A stretch of DNA of 47,076 nt, from assembly GCA_902801795.1 (NCBI GenBank), contig CADCJQ010000023.1, positions 1 through 47,076 on the forward strand, read 5' to 3'. Below, piece by piece: positions 26,560-33,941 of this stretch. The translations under genes and the position numbers were made by a program. The DNA comes from an uncultured Erysipelotrichaceae bacterium (lineage in GTDB: Bacteria > Bacillota_I > Bacilli_A > RF39 > UBA660). Below the pieces are notes generated by a model. The model was given only the letters and a program-made list of their open reading frames with translations. It did no database searches and had not been told where the DNA came from. Numbering within the stretch: the first letter of the stretch is position 1; each line of letters begins with the position of its first letter.

Positions 26560-27873
26560 ATGAATGAAAAAAAGAAAAAGATATTAGAAAAAATAATTAT
26601 TATTTGTTTAATTGTTATTTTAATAGAAGTTATTGCTATGGGAATAATGAAATTTGTTAGAGAAAGAAAAATTGATCATATTAAGTCTTTGAATAATCTT
26701 ATTAAGATAGATGATGGTTATGTTGGTGTAGGTATAAGTGATTTTCATCAGAATAGTTTCGTTGATGAAAAAACATATCAGTTTACTGACCCAATTAGTA
26801 AAAAAAGTCAAAATATTATTGCAACACAATCAAGAATTGTTAAGTATGATAAAGATATGAATATTATTTGGGAAAATACTTATAAGAGTAATTATGATTC
26901 AACATTTTATGATGTTTTAGAAACTGATGATGGTTATGTTGCAGTAGGTAGTTTTGCTTCTCAATATAAACAGATTGAAGAGAATACTCGAGAAGCGATG
27001 ATTGTAAAATATAATAAAGATGGTAAAAAGTTATGGGATAAAACATATCGTGTATTAAGTGATACAGAGTTTTATAAAATAATTGAAGATGAAGATAATT
27101 ATGTTGTTATTGGTCAAAGTATCTATGAGAATATGGAATTAGGAAATCATATTACTGGTGGAGGAATAATTGTTAAATATTCTAAAGATGGAGAGGAATT
27201 AGCGCATAATAATTATGGTGGAAATAAGTCAGGTATCTTTAATGATATTATTAAAGTAGATGATGGATACATTGTATGTGGTAAAGATGCAGTTAATTAT
27301 GGAATTATTGTTAAATTTAAAAAAGATTTTAATCGAGAAGAAAATGATAATAATTTAATAAGCAAAAAAGTTGTTTGGCAAAGAACTTATTCTAACACTG
27401 ATAATGAAGGCTTTAAAGCGATGGTTTTAGTTAATGATAAAATATATGCAGTAGGAGCTTTAAATGTAAGTAATGAAAAAGATGATGAAGGTAATATTAA
27501 GTTTCAATATGATGCAGGATTTGTAACATACAATATTAATGGTAAATATATTGGAAAATATGTAAGTGATGAAGAAAAACATCATCAATTTAATTCTGTT
27601 GTTAGTGATGGTCAATATTTATATTTATCGATGTTATTAGATATTGATTCATATTATAAAGATGGATTAAGAAAAAGTGTAATAATAAAATATGATATTA
27701 ATGAAGAAAAGAAGATTTCTGAAACACAATTTGATAAAGATAATAATTATGTTATAAATAAAATAAAAAATATTGATGATAAATATATGATTATTGGGAC
27801 AACTAATGCTAAGTGTGGATTTTTAGGATGTGACTATAATGATATTCATGAATATATAGAGATTAAAGACTAA
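26560..27873 (+). CDS. Membrane-anchored propeller-like repeat protein, unknown
   Basis: 437 residues. One N-terminal membrane helix (about 7-33) puts the rest outside the cell. The body has repeats in which a strand like DDGYVGVG, DDGYVAVG, EDNYVVIG or DDGYIVCG follows a segment such as IVKYDKDMNIIWENTY or IVKYNKDGKKLWDKTY. About five or six units are visible, which fits a beta-propeller of the type found in several secreted Bacillota proteins. No catalytic motif or lipobox. The terminator overlaps its stop codon. Binding partner unknown. Confidence 0.7.
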   Translation: MNEKKKKILEKIIIICLIVILIEVIAMGIMKFVRERKIDHIKSLNNLIKIDDGYVGVGISDFHQNSFVDEKTYQFTDPISKKSQNIIATQSRIVKYDKDMNIIWENTYKSNYDSTFYDVLETDDGYVAVGSFASQYKQIEENTREAMIVKYNKDGKKLWDKTYRVLSDTEFYKIIEDEDNYVVIGQSIYENMELGNHITGGGIIVKYSKDGEELAHNNYGGNKSGIFNDIIKVDDGYIVCGKDAVNYGIIVKFKKDFNREENDNNLISKKVVWQRTYSNTDNEGFKAMVLVNDKIYAVGALNVSNEKDDEGNIKFQYDAGFVTYNINGKYIGKYVSDEEKHHQFNSVVSDGQYLYLSMLLDIDSYYKDGLRKSVIIKYDINEEKKISETQFDKDNNYVINKIKNIDDKYMIIGTTNAKCGFLGCDYNDIHEYIEIKD

Positions 27874-27892
27874 TAAAAGTCTTTTTCTTTTT
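27865..27892 (+). terminator. Intrinsic terminator
   Basis: AAAGACT (27865-27871) and AGTCTTT (27878-27884) with loop AATAAA, then T-rich sequence. It overlaps the preceding stop codon. Confidence 0.8.
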
Positions 27893-27946
27893 AAATAATA
27901 TAGTAATATTTTTAAATTAATGGTACAATTATTAAGAGGTTTATTT

Positions 27947-29005
27947 ATGAAAGAAGAAATAGAATATAGTTTATTAGTAGTGGGAGTTTGTTTGATTATT
28001 GTAGCAATGATTATACCTATTGTAAAGAAAATTGCTATTCATATAAATGCATTAGATATACCAGATGCAAGAAAAGTTCATACGAAACCAATTCCAAGAC
28101 TCGGAGGATTAGGTATCTTTATTGGGTTTTTAATTGGCTATATGATTTTTGGACAAAATACGATTCAAATGAATTCTATTTTAATAGGCAGTTTTATTAT
28201 TGTATTAACAGGGATGATTGATGATATTAAGCCAATAAGTCCTAAAAGTAAGTTATTAGGTCAACTTATGGCAAGTTCAGTTATTGCTTTTTATGGTAAT
28301 ATTTTACTTAATAATTTAACTGTTTTTGGTTTAAATATTGAATTTGGTATTTTTGCATATCCAATAACGATTCTTTTTATTGTGGCATGTACGAATATTA
28401 TTAATTTAATCGATGGATTGGATGGACTATCTAGTGGTATCTCAAGTATCTTTTATTTATCAACGATAATTATCTGTTTCTTTCAAAGTAGGTTTGGTGA
28501 ATTAGAATTTATTTTATCACTTATTATGCTAGGTTCAACTTTAGGCTTTTTAATACATAACTTTCATCCTGCAAAGATTTTTGCCGGTGATTCTGGAGCT
28601 TTATTTATGGGATTTGTTATTGCAGTAACATCACTTTTAGGATTTAAAACAACTGCCATTACATCTATTTTTATTCCCTTAATGATTCTTGCTGTACCAA
28701 TTCTTGATACTTTATTTGCTATTTTAAGGAGATTATTAAAGCATCAACCAATTAGTATGCCAGATAAACAACATTTACATCATCAATTATTAAAAATGAA
28801 TTTTTCTCATCGTAATACAGTTTTAATCATTTATGGAATAAATATTTTGTTTGCGACAGCTTCTATTCTTTATACATTGAATGATACAAAAGATATTTTT
28901 ATTGGACGTATTATTTATGGAATATTAATGATTTTAGTTTTAATATTTGTTATGAAAACAGATATTATTACTAGTAAAAAGTTTTTTAAAAAAGAATCAA
29001 AATAA
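27947..29005 (+). CDS. tagO: Undecaprenyl-phosphate sugar-1-phosphate transferase (TagO/WecA type)
   Basis: Transfers an N-acetylhexosamine phosphate to undecaprenyl phosphate, opening wall-polymer (teichoic acid type) synthesis. 352 residues from ATG 27947 (AGAGG before it); the longer ATG 27920 overlaps the probable -10 TACAAT and is rejected. About ten membrane helices. Motifs: GMIDDIKPIS (DD at residues 92-93), NIINLIDGLDGLSSG (about 150-164), FAGDSGALFMGF, and the HLHHQLL segment after SMPDK. The His-rich segment favours the WecA/TagO branch over MraY. Other teichoic-acid genes are not in this window. Confidence 0.9.
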   Translation: MKEEIEYSLLVVGVCLIIVAMIIPIVKKIAIHINALDIPDARKVHTKPIPRLGGLGIFIGFLIGYMIFGQNTIQMNSILIGSFIIVLTGMIDDIKPISPKSKLLGQLMASSVIAFYGNILLNNLTVFGLNIEFGIFAYPITILFIVACTNIINLIDGLDGLSSGISSIFYLSTIIICFFQSRFGELEFILSLIMLGSTLGFLIHNFHPAKIFAGDSGALFMGFVIAVTSLLGFKTTAITSIFIPLMILAVPILDTLFAILRRLLKHQPISMPDKQHLHHQLLKMNFSHRNTVLIIYGINILFATASILYTLNDTKDIFIGRIIYGILMILVLIFVMKTDIITSKKFFKKESK

Positions 29006-29033
29006 GACATAGCCATATGGTTATGTCTTTTTA
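29004..29033 (+). terminator. Intrinsic terminator of tagO
   Basis: The stem AAGACATA-CC / GG-TATGTCTT (29004-29014 with 29019-29029, one mismatch) is followed by T5. The left arm overlaps the stop. Confidence 0.85.
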
Positions 29034-29156
29034 CGTAAAATAAAATATGAATTTGTCAACTACATAGATTTTTTTTAGAAAAAGTGATATATTATAAGTG
29101 TAAGGGGAAATATAATTAATTAGATTATTAATATTATATATAAAAGGAGGATTATT

Positions 29157-29678
29157 ATGGAAATATTAATACGTGGGAATAAGTTAGAAGTAACTGATTC
29201 AATGAAGAGTTATGTGAAAGAGAAACTAAGTAAGTTAGATAAATACTTAGTTGATCAAACAGCTAAAGCAACAGTTTTAGTAAAAATACATAATTATTTA
29301 CAAAAGGTTGAAGTAACTATCCCTCTTAAAACACTTATTTTAAGAGCAGAAGAGGAACAAGAAGATTTTTATGCAGCCGTTGATTTAGTAATTAACAAAT
29401 TAGAAAGGCAAATTAGAAAGAATAAGTCTAAATTACAAAAACGTGAAAAAGTAAAAAATAAAGAATTTAATTTAGATGATTTAATACCTATTGAAGAAAG
29501 TGATGAAGTTGTTAAACATAAAAAAATTGATGTTAAACCAATGAGTGGAGAAGAAGCTTTGCTTCAAATGCAATTATTAGGTCATGATTTCTTTGTTTAT
29601 AAAGATAGTGATACTAATGCGATGTGCGTTTTATATAAACGTAAAGATGGCGGATATGGTATTATTGAAAGTGAATAA
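29157..29678 (+). CDS. hpf: Ribosome hibernation promoting factor, long form
   Basis: Dimerises 70S ribosomes into 100S in stationary phase. 173 residues: an S30AE/HPF domain (about 1-95, starting MEILIRGNKLEVTDSMKSYV), a charged linker and a C-terminal dimerisation domain (about 115-173, KPMSGEEALLQMQLLGHDFF). The two-domain length is the long HPF of Gram-positives. Ribosome site AAAAGGAGG. The promoter is not clear; a TATATT lies near 29090. No strong terminator follows before the repeat region. Confidence 0.94.
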   Translation: MEILIRGNKLEVTDSMKSYVKEKLSKLDKYLVDQTAKATVLVKIHNYLQKVEVTIPLKTLILRAEEEQEDFYAAVDLVINKLERQIRKNKSKLQKREKVKNKEFNLDDLIPIEESDEVVKHKKIDVKPMSGEEALLQMQLLGHDFFVYKDSDTNAMCVLYKRKDGGYGIIESE

Positions 29679-29744
29679 TTCTTGAATTAATAATTTATTT
29701 ATGTTATTATGAATATGTCAAGGATAACTTGATATAATAAAAAA

Positions 29745-29846
29745 GGATATACCTAATAAAAGGGAATTGTTAGGTACTTCCATTATAGATTTGCTGAAAG
29801 CATACTAACAACCAAAATCCTGTTAGTATGCTTTACTTTTACCAAA
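29745..29846 (+). ncRNA. Candidate small RNA (possible antitoxin) overlapping the 3' side of peptide copy A
   Basis: A TATAAT -10 (29733-29738) with a poor -35 would start an RNA near 29745. The RNA would contain a 7-bp hairpin (TACCTAA 29750-29756 with TTAGGTA 29770-29776) and end at a perfect 14-bp hairpin (29797-29810 with 29821-29834) followed by ACTTTT. It would be antisense to the 3' trailer of the minus-strand peptide mRNA. No equivalent -10 was found for copy B. Existence and direction are inference. Confidence 0.35.
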
Positions 29847-29978
29847 ACTCCCTTAGAGAGAGTTAATTTAACGTAATGTTAAAATAAATACTAGTATTAG
29901 TAGAACAAATATCATGATATATAAAAAGAATTCTCTTAATTTCATGATACACCTCCTTAAAGGAAGTACTAACAAATT
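29796..29978. repeat. Tandem repeat, copy A
   Basis: 183 bases matching copy B (30008-30190, shift of 212) with only two differences seen by eye: T/A in the hairpin loop (29818) and T/C in the ORF (29879). The unit holds a 14-bp hairpin, a second small hairpin, a 25-codon minus-strand ORF and its ribosome site. Outer flanks GGTACTTCC (29773-29781) and GGAAGTAC (29962-29969) are inverted to each other. Confidence 0.95.
29868..29945 (-). CDS. 25-residue hydrophobic peptide, copy A (candidate type I toxin)
   Basis: ATG (29945-29943) follows AAGGAGGTG at ideal spacing. The product begins MKLREFF, continues with about 16 nonpolar residues (Ile, Leu, Val, Phe, Met) and ends ILTLR: a charged start, one membrane helix and a final Arg. 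This profile is that of Ibs-, Fst- and Ldr-like toxin peptides, but it matches none that I know. The stop TAA is 4-5 bases before a 7-bp hairpin (29846-29864) with T4 on the minus strand, which could end the mRNA. Alternatives: a small regulatory membrane protein or a leader peptide. Confidence 0.6.
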   Translation of the reverse strand: MKLREFFLYIMIFVLLILVFILTLR

Positions 29979-30007
29979 AGGTACTTCCTGATATTTCAAA
30001 TATTTGC

Positions 30008-30190
30008 GAAAGCATACTAACAACCAAAAACCTGTTAGTATGCTTTACTTTTACCAAAACTCCCTTAGAGAGAGTTAATTTAACGTAATGCTAAAATAAA
30101 TACTAGTATTAGTAGAACAAATATCATGATATATAAAAAGAATTCTCTTAATTTCATGATACACCTCCTTAAAGGAAGTACTAACAAATT
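30008..30190. repeat. Tandem repeat, copy B
   Basis: The second copy of the 183-bp unit. 14-bp hairpin at 30009-30022 with 30033-30046. It lies on the clpB side; beyond 30190 the similarity ends sharply. The bases before the hairpin (about 29982-30007) differ from copy A, so the duplication is older than a perfect tandem copy or has been remodelled there. Confidence 0.95.
30080..30157 (-). CDS. 25-residue hydrophobic peptide, copy B (candidate type I toxin)
   Basis: Same peptide as copy A except Ala at residue 23 (ILALR). The change is a single base and keeps the frame, the ribosome site AAGGAGGTG and the stop. One of the two differences in 183 bp is therefore a conservative missense, and no frameshift has entered either copy. 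Upstream on the minus strand lies a poor promoter candidate (TTGTCA, 19 bases, TATAAA) that overlaps CIRCE. Copy A has no obvious promoter and may be read from copy B's transcript. Confidence 0.6.
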   Translation of the reverse strand: MKLREFFLYIMIFVLLILVFILALR

Positions 30191-30231
30191 GAAATCGTTC
30201 GACAAATTTCGACATTATTTTTTATAATAAA

Positions 30232-30272
30232 TTAGCACTCTTACTTGACAAGTGCTAAAAATAGAGTATAAT
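30232..30272 (+). promoter_or_regulatory. CIRCE operator and promoter of clpB
   Basis: TTAGCACTC (30232-30240), 9 bases, AAGTGCTAA (30250-30258): the HrcA-binding CIRCE element with one mismatch (A for G at 30250). TTGACA (30245-30250), 16 bases, TATAAT (30267-30272) is a consensus promoter that overlaps it, so HrcA would block the polymerase. Heat or misfolding stress should release it. hrcA itself is outside the window. Confidence 0.93.
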
Positions 30273-30302
30273 GGTATACAGAAAGGGAAAAAGGTGATAT
30301 GT

Positions 30303-32405
30303 ATGTTTAATCAAAATAATCAAGAAGAAGAAAATGTTCTTGAAAAGTATGGACGTGATGTTACTCGTGCATCTCGTGATGGTAAAATTGATCCGGTTAT
30401 TGGTCGTGATGAAGAAATTCGTAGTATTACTCGTATTTTATCGCGTAAAACAAAGAATAATCCCGTATTAATAGGTGAACCAGGTGTTGGTAAAACCGCT
30501 ATCGTTGAGGGACTTGCTAATCGTATAACGAAAGGCGATGTACCTAATAGTTTAAAAAATAAAACTATTTGGGAACTAGATTTGGCAGCCTTAGTTGCAG
30601 GTGCTAAATATCGTGGTGAATTTGAGGAACGTTTAAAAAATGTTTTAAATGAAATAAAGAAAAGTGAAGGCAATATTATCATGTTTATTGATGAAATACA
30701 TATGATAGTAGGTAATTCAGCAGAAGGTGCAATGGATACAGGTAACATTTTAAAACCAATGTTAGCCAGAGGAGAAATTCATGTAATTGGAGCCACTACT
30801 TTAAATGAATATCGTAAATATATTGAAAAGGATGGGGCTTTGGAACGTCGTTTTCAAAAGATTAAAGTTAGTGAACCAACTGTTGAAGATACCATTACAA
30901 TATTACGTGGTCTAAAAGAAAGATTTGAAATTCATCATGGTGTTAGTATTACTGATAAGGCTCTTGTAAGCGCTGCTACTTTATCTAATCGTTATATAAC
31001 GGATAGGTATTTACCAGATAAGGCTATTGATCTTGTAGATGAAGCATGTGCAACAATAAGAGTTCAAATGGATTCTGTACCTATTGAACTTGATACCTTA
31101 ACAAGAGAAATATTATCTCTTGAAATAGAAAGACAAGCTATTAAAAAAGAAAAAGATGAATTAAGTAGAAAACGTTTACAACAAATTGAAGACAAGTTAT
31201 ATAATTTAAAACAAGATGAAGCTAAACTTAAGGAAGCATGGAATAAAGAAAAAGGTATTAATGATGAAATAAAAATTAAGAAAAAAGAACTTGAAAAAGC
31301 AAAGTTTACTTTAGAACAAGCAGAAAATAATTATGATTTAGAAACCGCAGCACGTTATCGCCATGGAGAAATTCCAAGAATTGAAAAAGAATTACAGGAA
31401 CTAAATAGTCGTTCAGAAAAAAGAATATTAAGTGATACGGTTAATGAAGAAGATATTGCTAGTGTTATTTCTAAGTGGACGAATATACCTCTTTCTAAAT
31501 TAATGAGTGGTGAACGTGAAAAATTATTAAAACTATATGATAACATGAAAAAGAATGTTAAAGGACAAGATGAAGCATTAAAACTTGTTAGTGAATCAAT
31601 TATTAAATCACGTGCAGGAATTAAAGATCCTAATCGTCCTATTGGTTCCTTTATGTTTTTAGGACCAACTGGTGTTGGTAAAACGGAAGTTGCTAAAACA
31701 CTTGCTTTAGAATTATTTGATGATAAAACACATATGGTTAGAATTGATATGTCAGAATATATGGAAAAGTTTAGTGTTTCACGTCTTATTGGTTCTCCTC
31801 CTGGATATGTTGGTTATGAAGAAGGTGGCGAATTAACGGAAGCAGTAAGACGTAATCCATATAGTATTGTTTTATTTGATGAAGTAGAGAAAGCTCATCC
31901 AGAAGTACTTAATTTGTTACTACAAATATTAGATGATGGACGAATTACAGATTCTAATGGACGTACGGTAGATTTTAAGAATACCATTATAATTATGACA
32001 AGTAATTTAGGAGATGAATATGCTTTAGAAAACGATAATAATAAAGTAATGAAGGCATTACAAGAACATTTTCGTCCGGAATTTATTAATCGTATTGATG
32101 AAATTATTATTTTCAAACCATTATCAAAAGAAACTATTTATGAAATATTAGATAAAATAATTTCAGAAATAGAAGAAAGACTACAAGATAAAAATTTAAA
32201 AATAAAATTAACTGACAAAGCTAAAGATTATTTAGTTGAAATAGGTTATGATGTTAATTATGGTGCAAGACCTCTAAAACGTGTTGTCTCTCGTACTATT
32301 GAGAATATGCTTGCGGAAAAAATAATTTCAGGATCTATTAAATATGGTGATACAATTACTTTTGATTATAATGGAAGTGATTTAGTTATAAAAGAGAATT
32401 TCTAA
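30303..32405 (+). CDS. clpB: ClpB disaggregase lacking the N-terminal domain
   Basis: Hsp100 chaperone that works with DnaK to dissolve aggregates. From ATG 30303 it has 700 residues; typical ClpB has about 860. It begins right at the linker before AAA-1 ([20 protein letters not shown]), so the Clp-N repeats are absent. Walker A motifs: GEPGVGKT (58-65) and GPTGVGKT (454-461). A full coiled-coil middle domain (about 275-400, ending RYGEIP-like [14 protein letters not shown]) and no IGF/L ClpP-binding loop mark ClpB rather than ClpC. The upstream ATG 30252 lies inside CIRCE and the promoter, so it is rejected. Ribosome site AAAGGTG. Confidence 0.93.
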   Translation: MFNQNNQEEENVLEKYGRDVTRASRDGKIDPVIGRDEEIRSITRILSRKTKNNPVLIGEPGVGKTAIVEGLANRITKGDVPNSLKNKTIWELDLAALVAGAKYRGEFEERLKNVLNEIKKSEGNIIMFIDEIHMIVGNSAEGAMDTGNILKPMLARGEIHVIGATTLNEYRKYIEKDGALERRFQKIKVSEPTVEDTITILRGLKERFEIHHGVSITDKALVSAATLSNRYITDRYLPDKAIDLVDEACATIRVQMDSVPIELDTLTREILSLEIERQAIKKEKDELSRKRLQQIEDKLYNLKQDEAKLKEAWNKEKGINDEIKIKKKELEKAKFTLEQAENNYDLETAARYRHGEIPRIEKELQELNSRSEKRILSDTVNEEDIASVISKWTNIPLSKLMSGEREKLLKLYDNMKKNVKGQDEALKLVSESIIKSRAGIKDPNRPIGSFMFLGPTGVGKTEVAKTLALELFDDKTHMVRIDMSEYMEKFSVSRLIGSPPGYVGYEEGGELTEAVRRNPYSIVLFDEVEKAHPEVLNLLLQILDDGRITDSNGRTVDFKNTIIIMTSNLGDEYALENDNNKVMKALQEHFRPEFINRIDEIIIFKPLSKETIYEILDKIISEIEERLQDKNLKIKLTDKAKDYLVEIGYDVNYGARPLKRVVSRTIENMLAEKIISGSIKYGDTITFDYNGSDLVIKENF

Positions 32406-32424
32406 TTGGAATTTTCTTTTTTTA
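32390..32424 (+). terminator. Intrinsic terminator of clpB
   Basis: A stem of about 12 bp (AAAAGAGAATTTC with GGAATTTTCTTTT, three wobbles) with loop TAATT, then T. It overlaps the stop codon. Confidence 0.75.
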
Positions 32425-32469
32425 TACATATAAAAATTAATAATTACCATAATAATCTTGGTGATAATT

Positions 32470-33177
32470 ATGTTTAATGGAACAGTAGATGTTATTATAA
32501 AAGGCTTTGCATCATTAATATTTTTGTTTTTTGTTATTAAATTATTAGGCAAAAAACAAATTAGTCAATTAAATATCTTTGATTATGTTATTGGTATTAG
32601 TCTTGGTAATATTGCAGCAGAAATGACTATTAATTCTGATATTACAATAATTAATGCTTTTATTGCGATGGCTATATATGGTTTTGTATCCTTGTTTGTT
32701 TCGTTTATTACAACCAAAAGTATTCTTGCAAGACGTTTTATTTCAGGTGTTCCTGTTGTTTTAATTGAACATGGTAAAATAAGTCGTGAACAATTAAAAA
32801 AAGTTAAATTAGATGTTAATGATTTAATGCAAGATGCAAGAGAAGATGGAATATTTGATATTACAGAAGTTGATTATGCAATTATGGAAGTTAGTGGCAA
32901 AGTAACTTTTTTATTAAAATCTGATTTTGATACTGCTACAAGAAAAGATTTAAAAATCAAGATTGACGATAAAGGCTTAGTTGCTAATTTAATTATGGAT
33001 GGTAATATTATGGAAAATAATTTAGAAGCGATTGGAAAAGATAGAAAATGGTTATTAAATAAAGTTAAAGAAAGAAAAATGAAAGTAGAAGATATTTTTT
33101 TATTAACATGTAATAATAAAGAAGAAATTATGATTTATGATAAGAATTATCAAGTAGGAAATAGTGTTTTAGAATAA
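32470..33177 (+). CDS. DUF421/YetF-family membrane protein
   Basis: 235 residues from ATG 32470, with GGTG 7 bases before. The TTG at 32458 has no ribosome site. Three N-terminal membrane helices (about 8-25, 38-55 and 60-80; FVIKLLGKKQISQLNIFDYV is typical) are followed by the DUF421 soluble region (VPVVLIEHGKISREQLKKVK, LMQDAREDGIFDITEVDYAI) that is shared with the Bacillus YetF and YdfR-type proteins. Function is not established. It is the only gene between the clpB terminator and the rplI region. Confidence 0.88.
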   Translation: MFNGTVDVIIKGFASLIFLFFVIKLLGKKQISQLNIFDYVIGISLGNIAAEMTINSDITIINAFIAMAIYGFVSLFVSFITTKSILARRFISGVPVVLIEHGKISREQLKKVKLDVNDLMQDAREDGIFDITEVDYAIMEVSGKVTFLLKSDFDTATRKDLKIKIDDKGLVANLIMDGNIMENNLEAIGKDRKWLLNKVKERKMKVEDIFLLTCNNKEEIMIYDKNYQVGNSVLE

Positions 33178-33498
33178 TAATTTTAAAATAAAATGTAAAT
33201 TTATTTATAGTAATGTCAACATTAAATAGAAAGAAGAGAAGATGATGTATTTGAACATTATGTTACCTATTACTTAATGGATACTTTAAATAGCATGAAA
33301 GAAAGAAAAATTAGAGAGAAAAATTCTCTCTTTTATTTTGGATAAATTACTTAAAAAGAGGATTAAAATGTAACATATTGTCAAATAAAATAATTGTTTT
33401 TTAGAAATAAATTAAGAACGGAAAAAAATCTTTGATTTCGTTCTTTATGTTTTTCTATAACCATGTTATAATAGTGTATATAGATTTGGAGGGATATT
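33178..33498. other. 321-base gap with an ORF remnant, two hairpins and the rplI promoter
   Basis: An open frame without ATG at its start (33226-33345, reading EDDVFEHYVTYYLMDTLNSM) looks like a gene fragment. A terminator follows (AGAGAGAA 33313-33320, TTCTCTCT 33324-33331, then T4-A-T4). A second hairpin (AAGAACG near 33413, CGTTCTT near 33438) may be a leader structure. A TATAAT -10 lies at about 33467-33472 with weak -35 TTTATG 17 bases away. Confidence 0.55.
33313..33339 (+). terminator. Intrinsic terminator in the DUF421-rplI gap
   Basis: AGAGAGAA (33313-33320), a 3-base loop, TTCTCTCT (33324-33331) and TTTTATTTT. It implies a transcript ends here, most likely that of the DUF421 gene. 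Confidence 0.8.
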
Positions 33499-33939
33499 AT
33501 GCAAGTTATCTTCTTAAAAGACTTAAGGGGTCAAGGTAAAAAGGGTGATATTAAAGAAGTTTCTGATGGTTATGCCATGAATTATTTAATAAAAAAAGGG
33601 TATGCTGTTAAGAAAACAGAAACAAGTTTAAATAAATTAAATAAAGAGATTGAGAATAATAAAGTATTGGATGAGAAAAATACGAAAGAAGCGAAAGAAT
33701 ATGCCAAAAAGTTGGAGAAAATAACTTTGACTTTTCATGCTAAGGCTGGCAAAATGGATAAAATGTTTGGAAGTATTTCCACAAAACAAATTAAGGAAGA
33801 ACTTGATAAATTAGGATTTTCTATTGATAAAAAACAAATAGAAATGGAGACGATTAATACTTTTGGTTATCATGATGTTATGATTAATTTATATAAAGAT
33901 GTTATTGGTAAGATAAAAGTATTAGTTAATAAGGATTAG
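33499..33939 (+). CDS. rplI: 50S ribosomal protein L9
   Basis: Binds 23S rRNA and extends from the ribosome surface. 146 residues: the N-terminal L9 signature (MQVIFLKDLRGQGKKGDIKE, then VSDGYAMNYLIKKGYAV), a long helix linker (about 45-75) and the C-terminal rRNA-binding domain. Strong ribosome site TGGAGGG. The dnaB start is 2 bases after its stop; rplI-dnaB is a conserved Bacilli pair. Confidence 0.96.
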   Translation: MQVIFLKDLRGQGKKGDIKEVSDGYAMNYLIKKGYAVKKTETSLNKLNKEIENNKVLDEKNTKEAKEYAKKLEKITLTFHAKAGKMDKMFGSISTKQIKEELDKLGFSIDKKQIEMETINTFGYHDVMINLYKDVIGKIKVLVNKD

Positions 33940-33941
33940 TT

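Larger units (their letters stand above)
29679..30302. other. 624-base gap holding the tandem peptide locus and the clpB promoter
   Basis: No gene of normal size is present. From left to right: an AT-rich stretch, a TATAAT -10, two copies of a 183-bp repeat each with a 25-codon ORF on the minus strand, then a short stretch with two TTCGACA direct repeats, CIRCE and the clpB promoter. Details are in the entries inside it. Confidence 0.9.

Noticed and set aside
29797-29834. Perfect hairpin considered as tRNA arm or CRISPR repeat
   Set aside because: Only two copies 212 bases apart, no spacers, no cloverleaf; it belongs to the duplicated peptide unit.
30252-30302. Upstream ATG of the clpB frame
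   Set aside because: It lies inside CIRCE and between the -35 and -10, before the transcription start. ATG 30303 has AAAGGTG and fits the domain start.
33413-33445. Ribosomal-protein autoregulatory leader before rplI
   Set aside because: The hairpin precedes the probable -10 of rplI, so it would not be in the rplI mRNA; it looks like another terminator.
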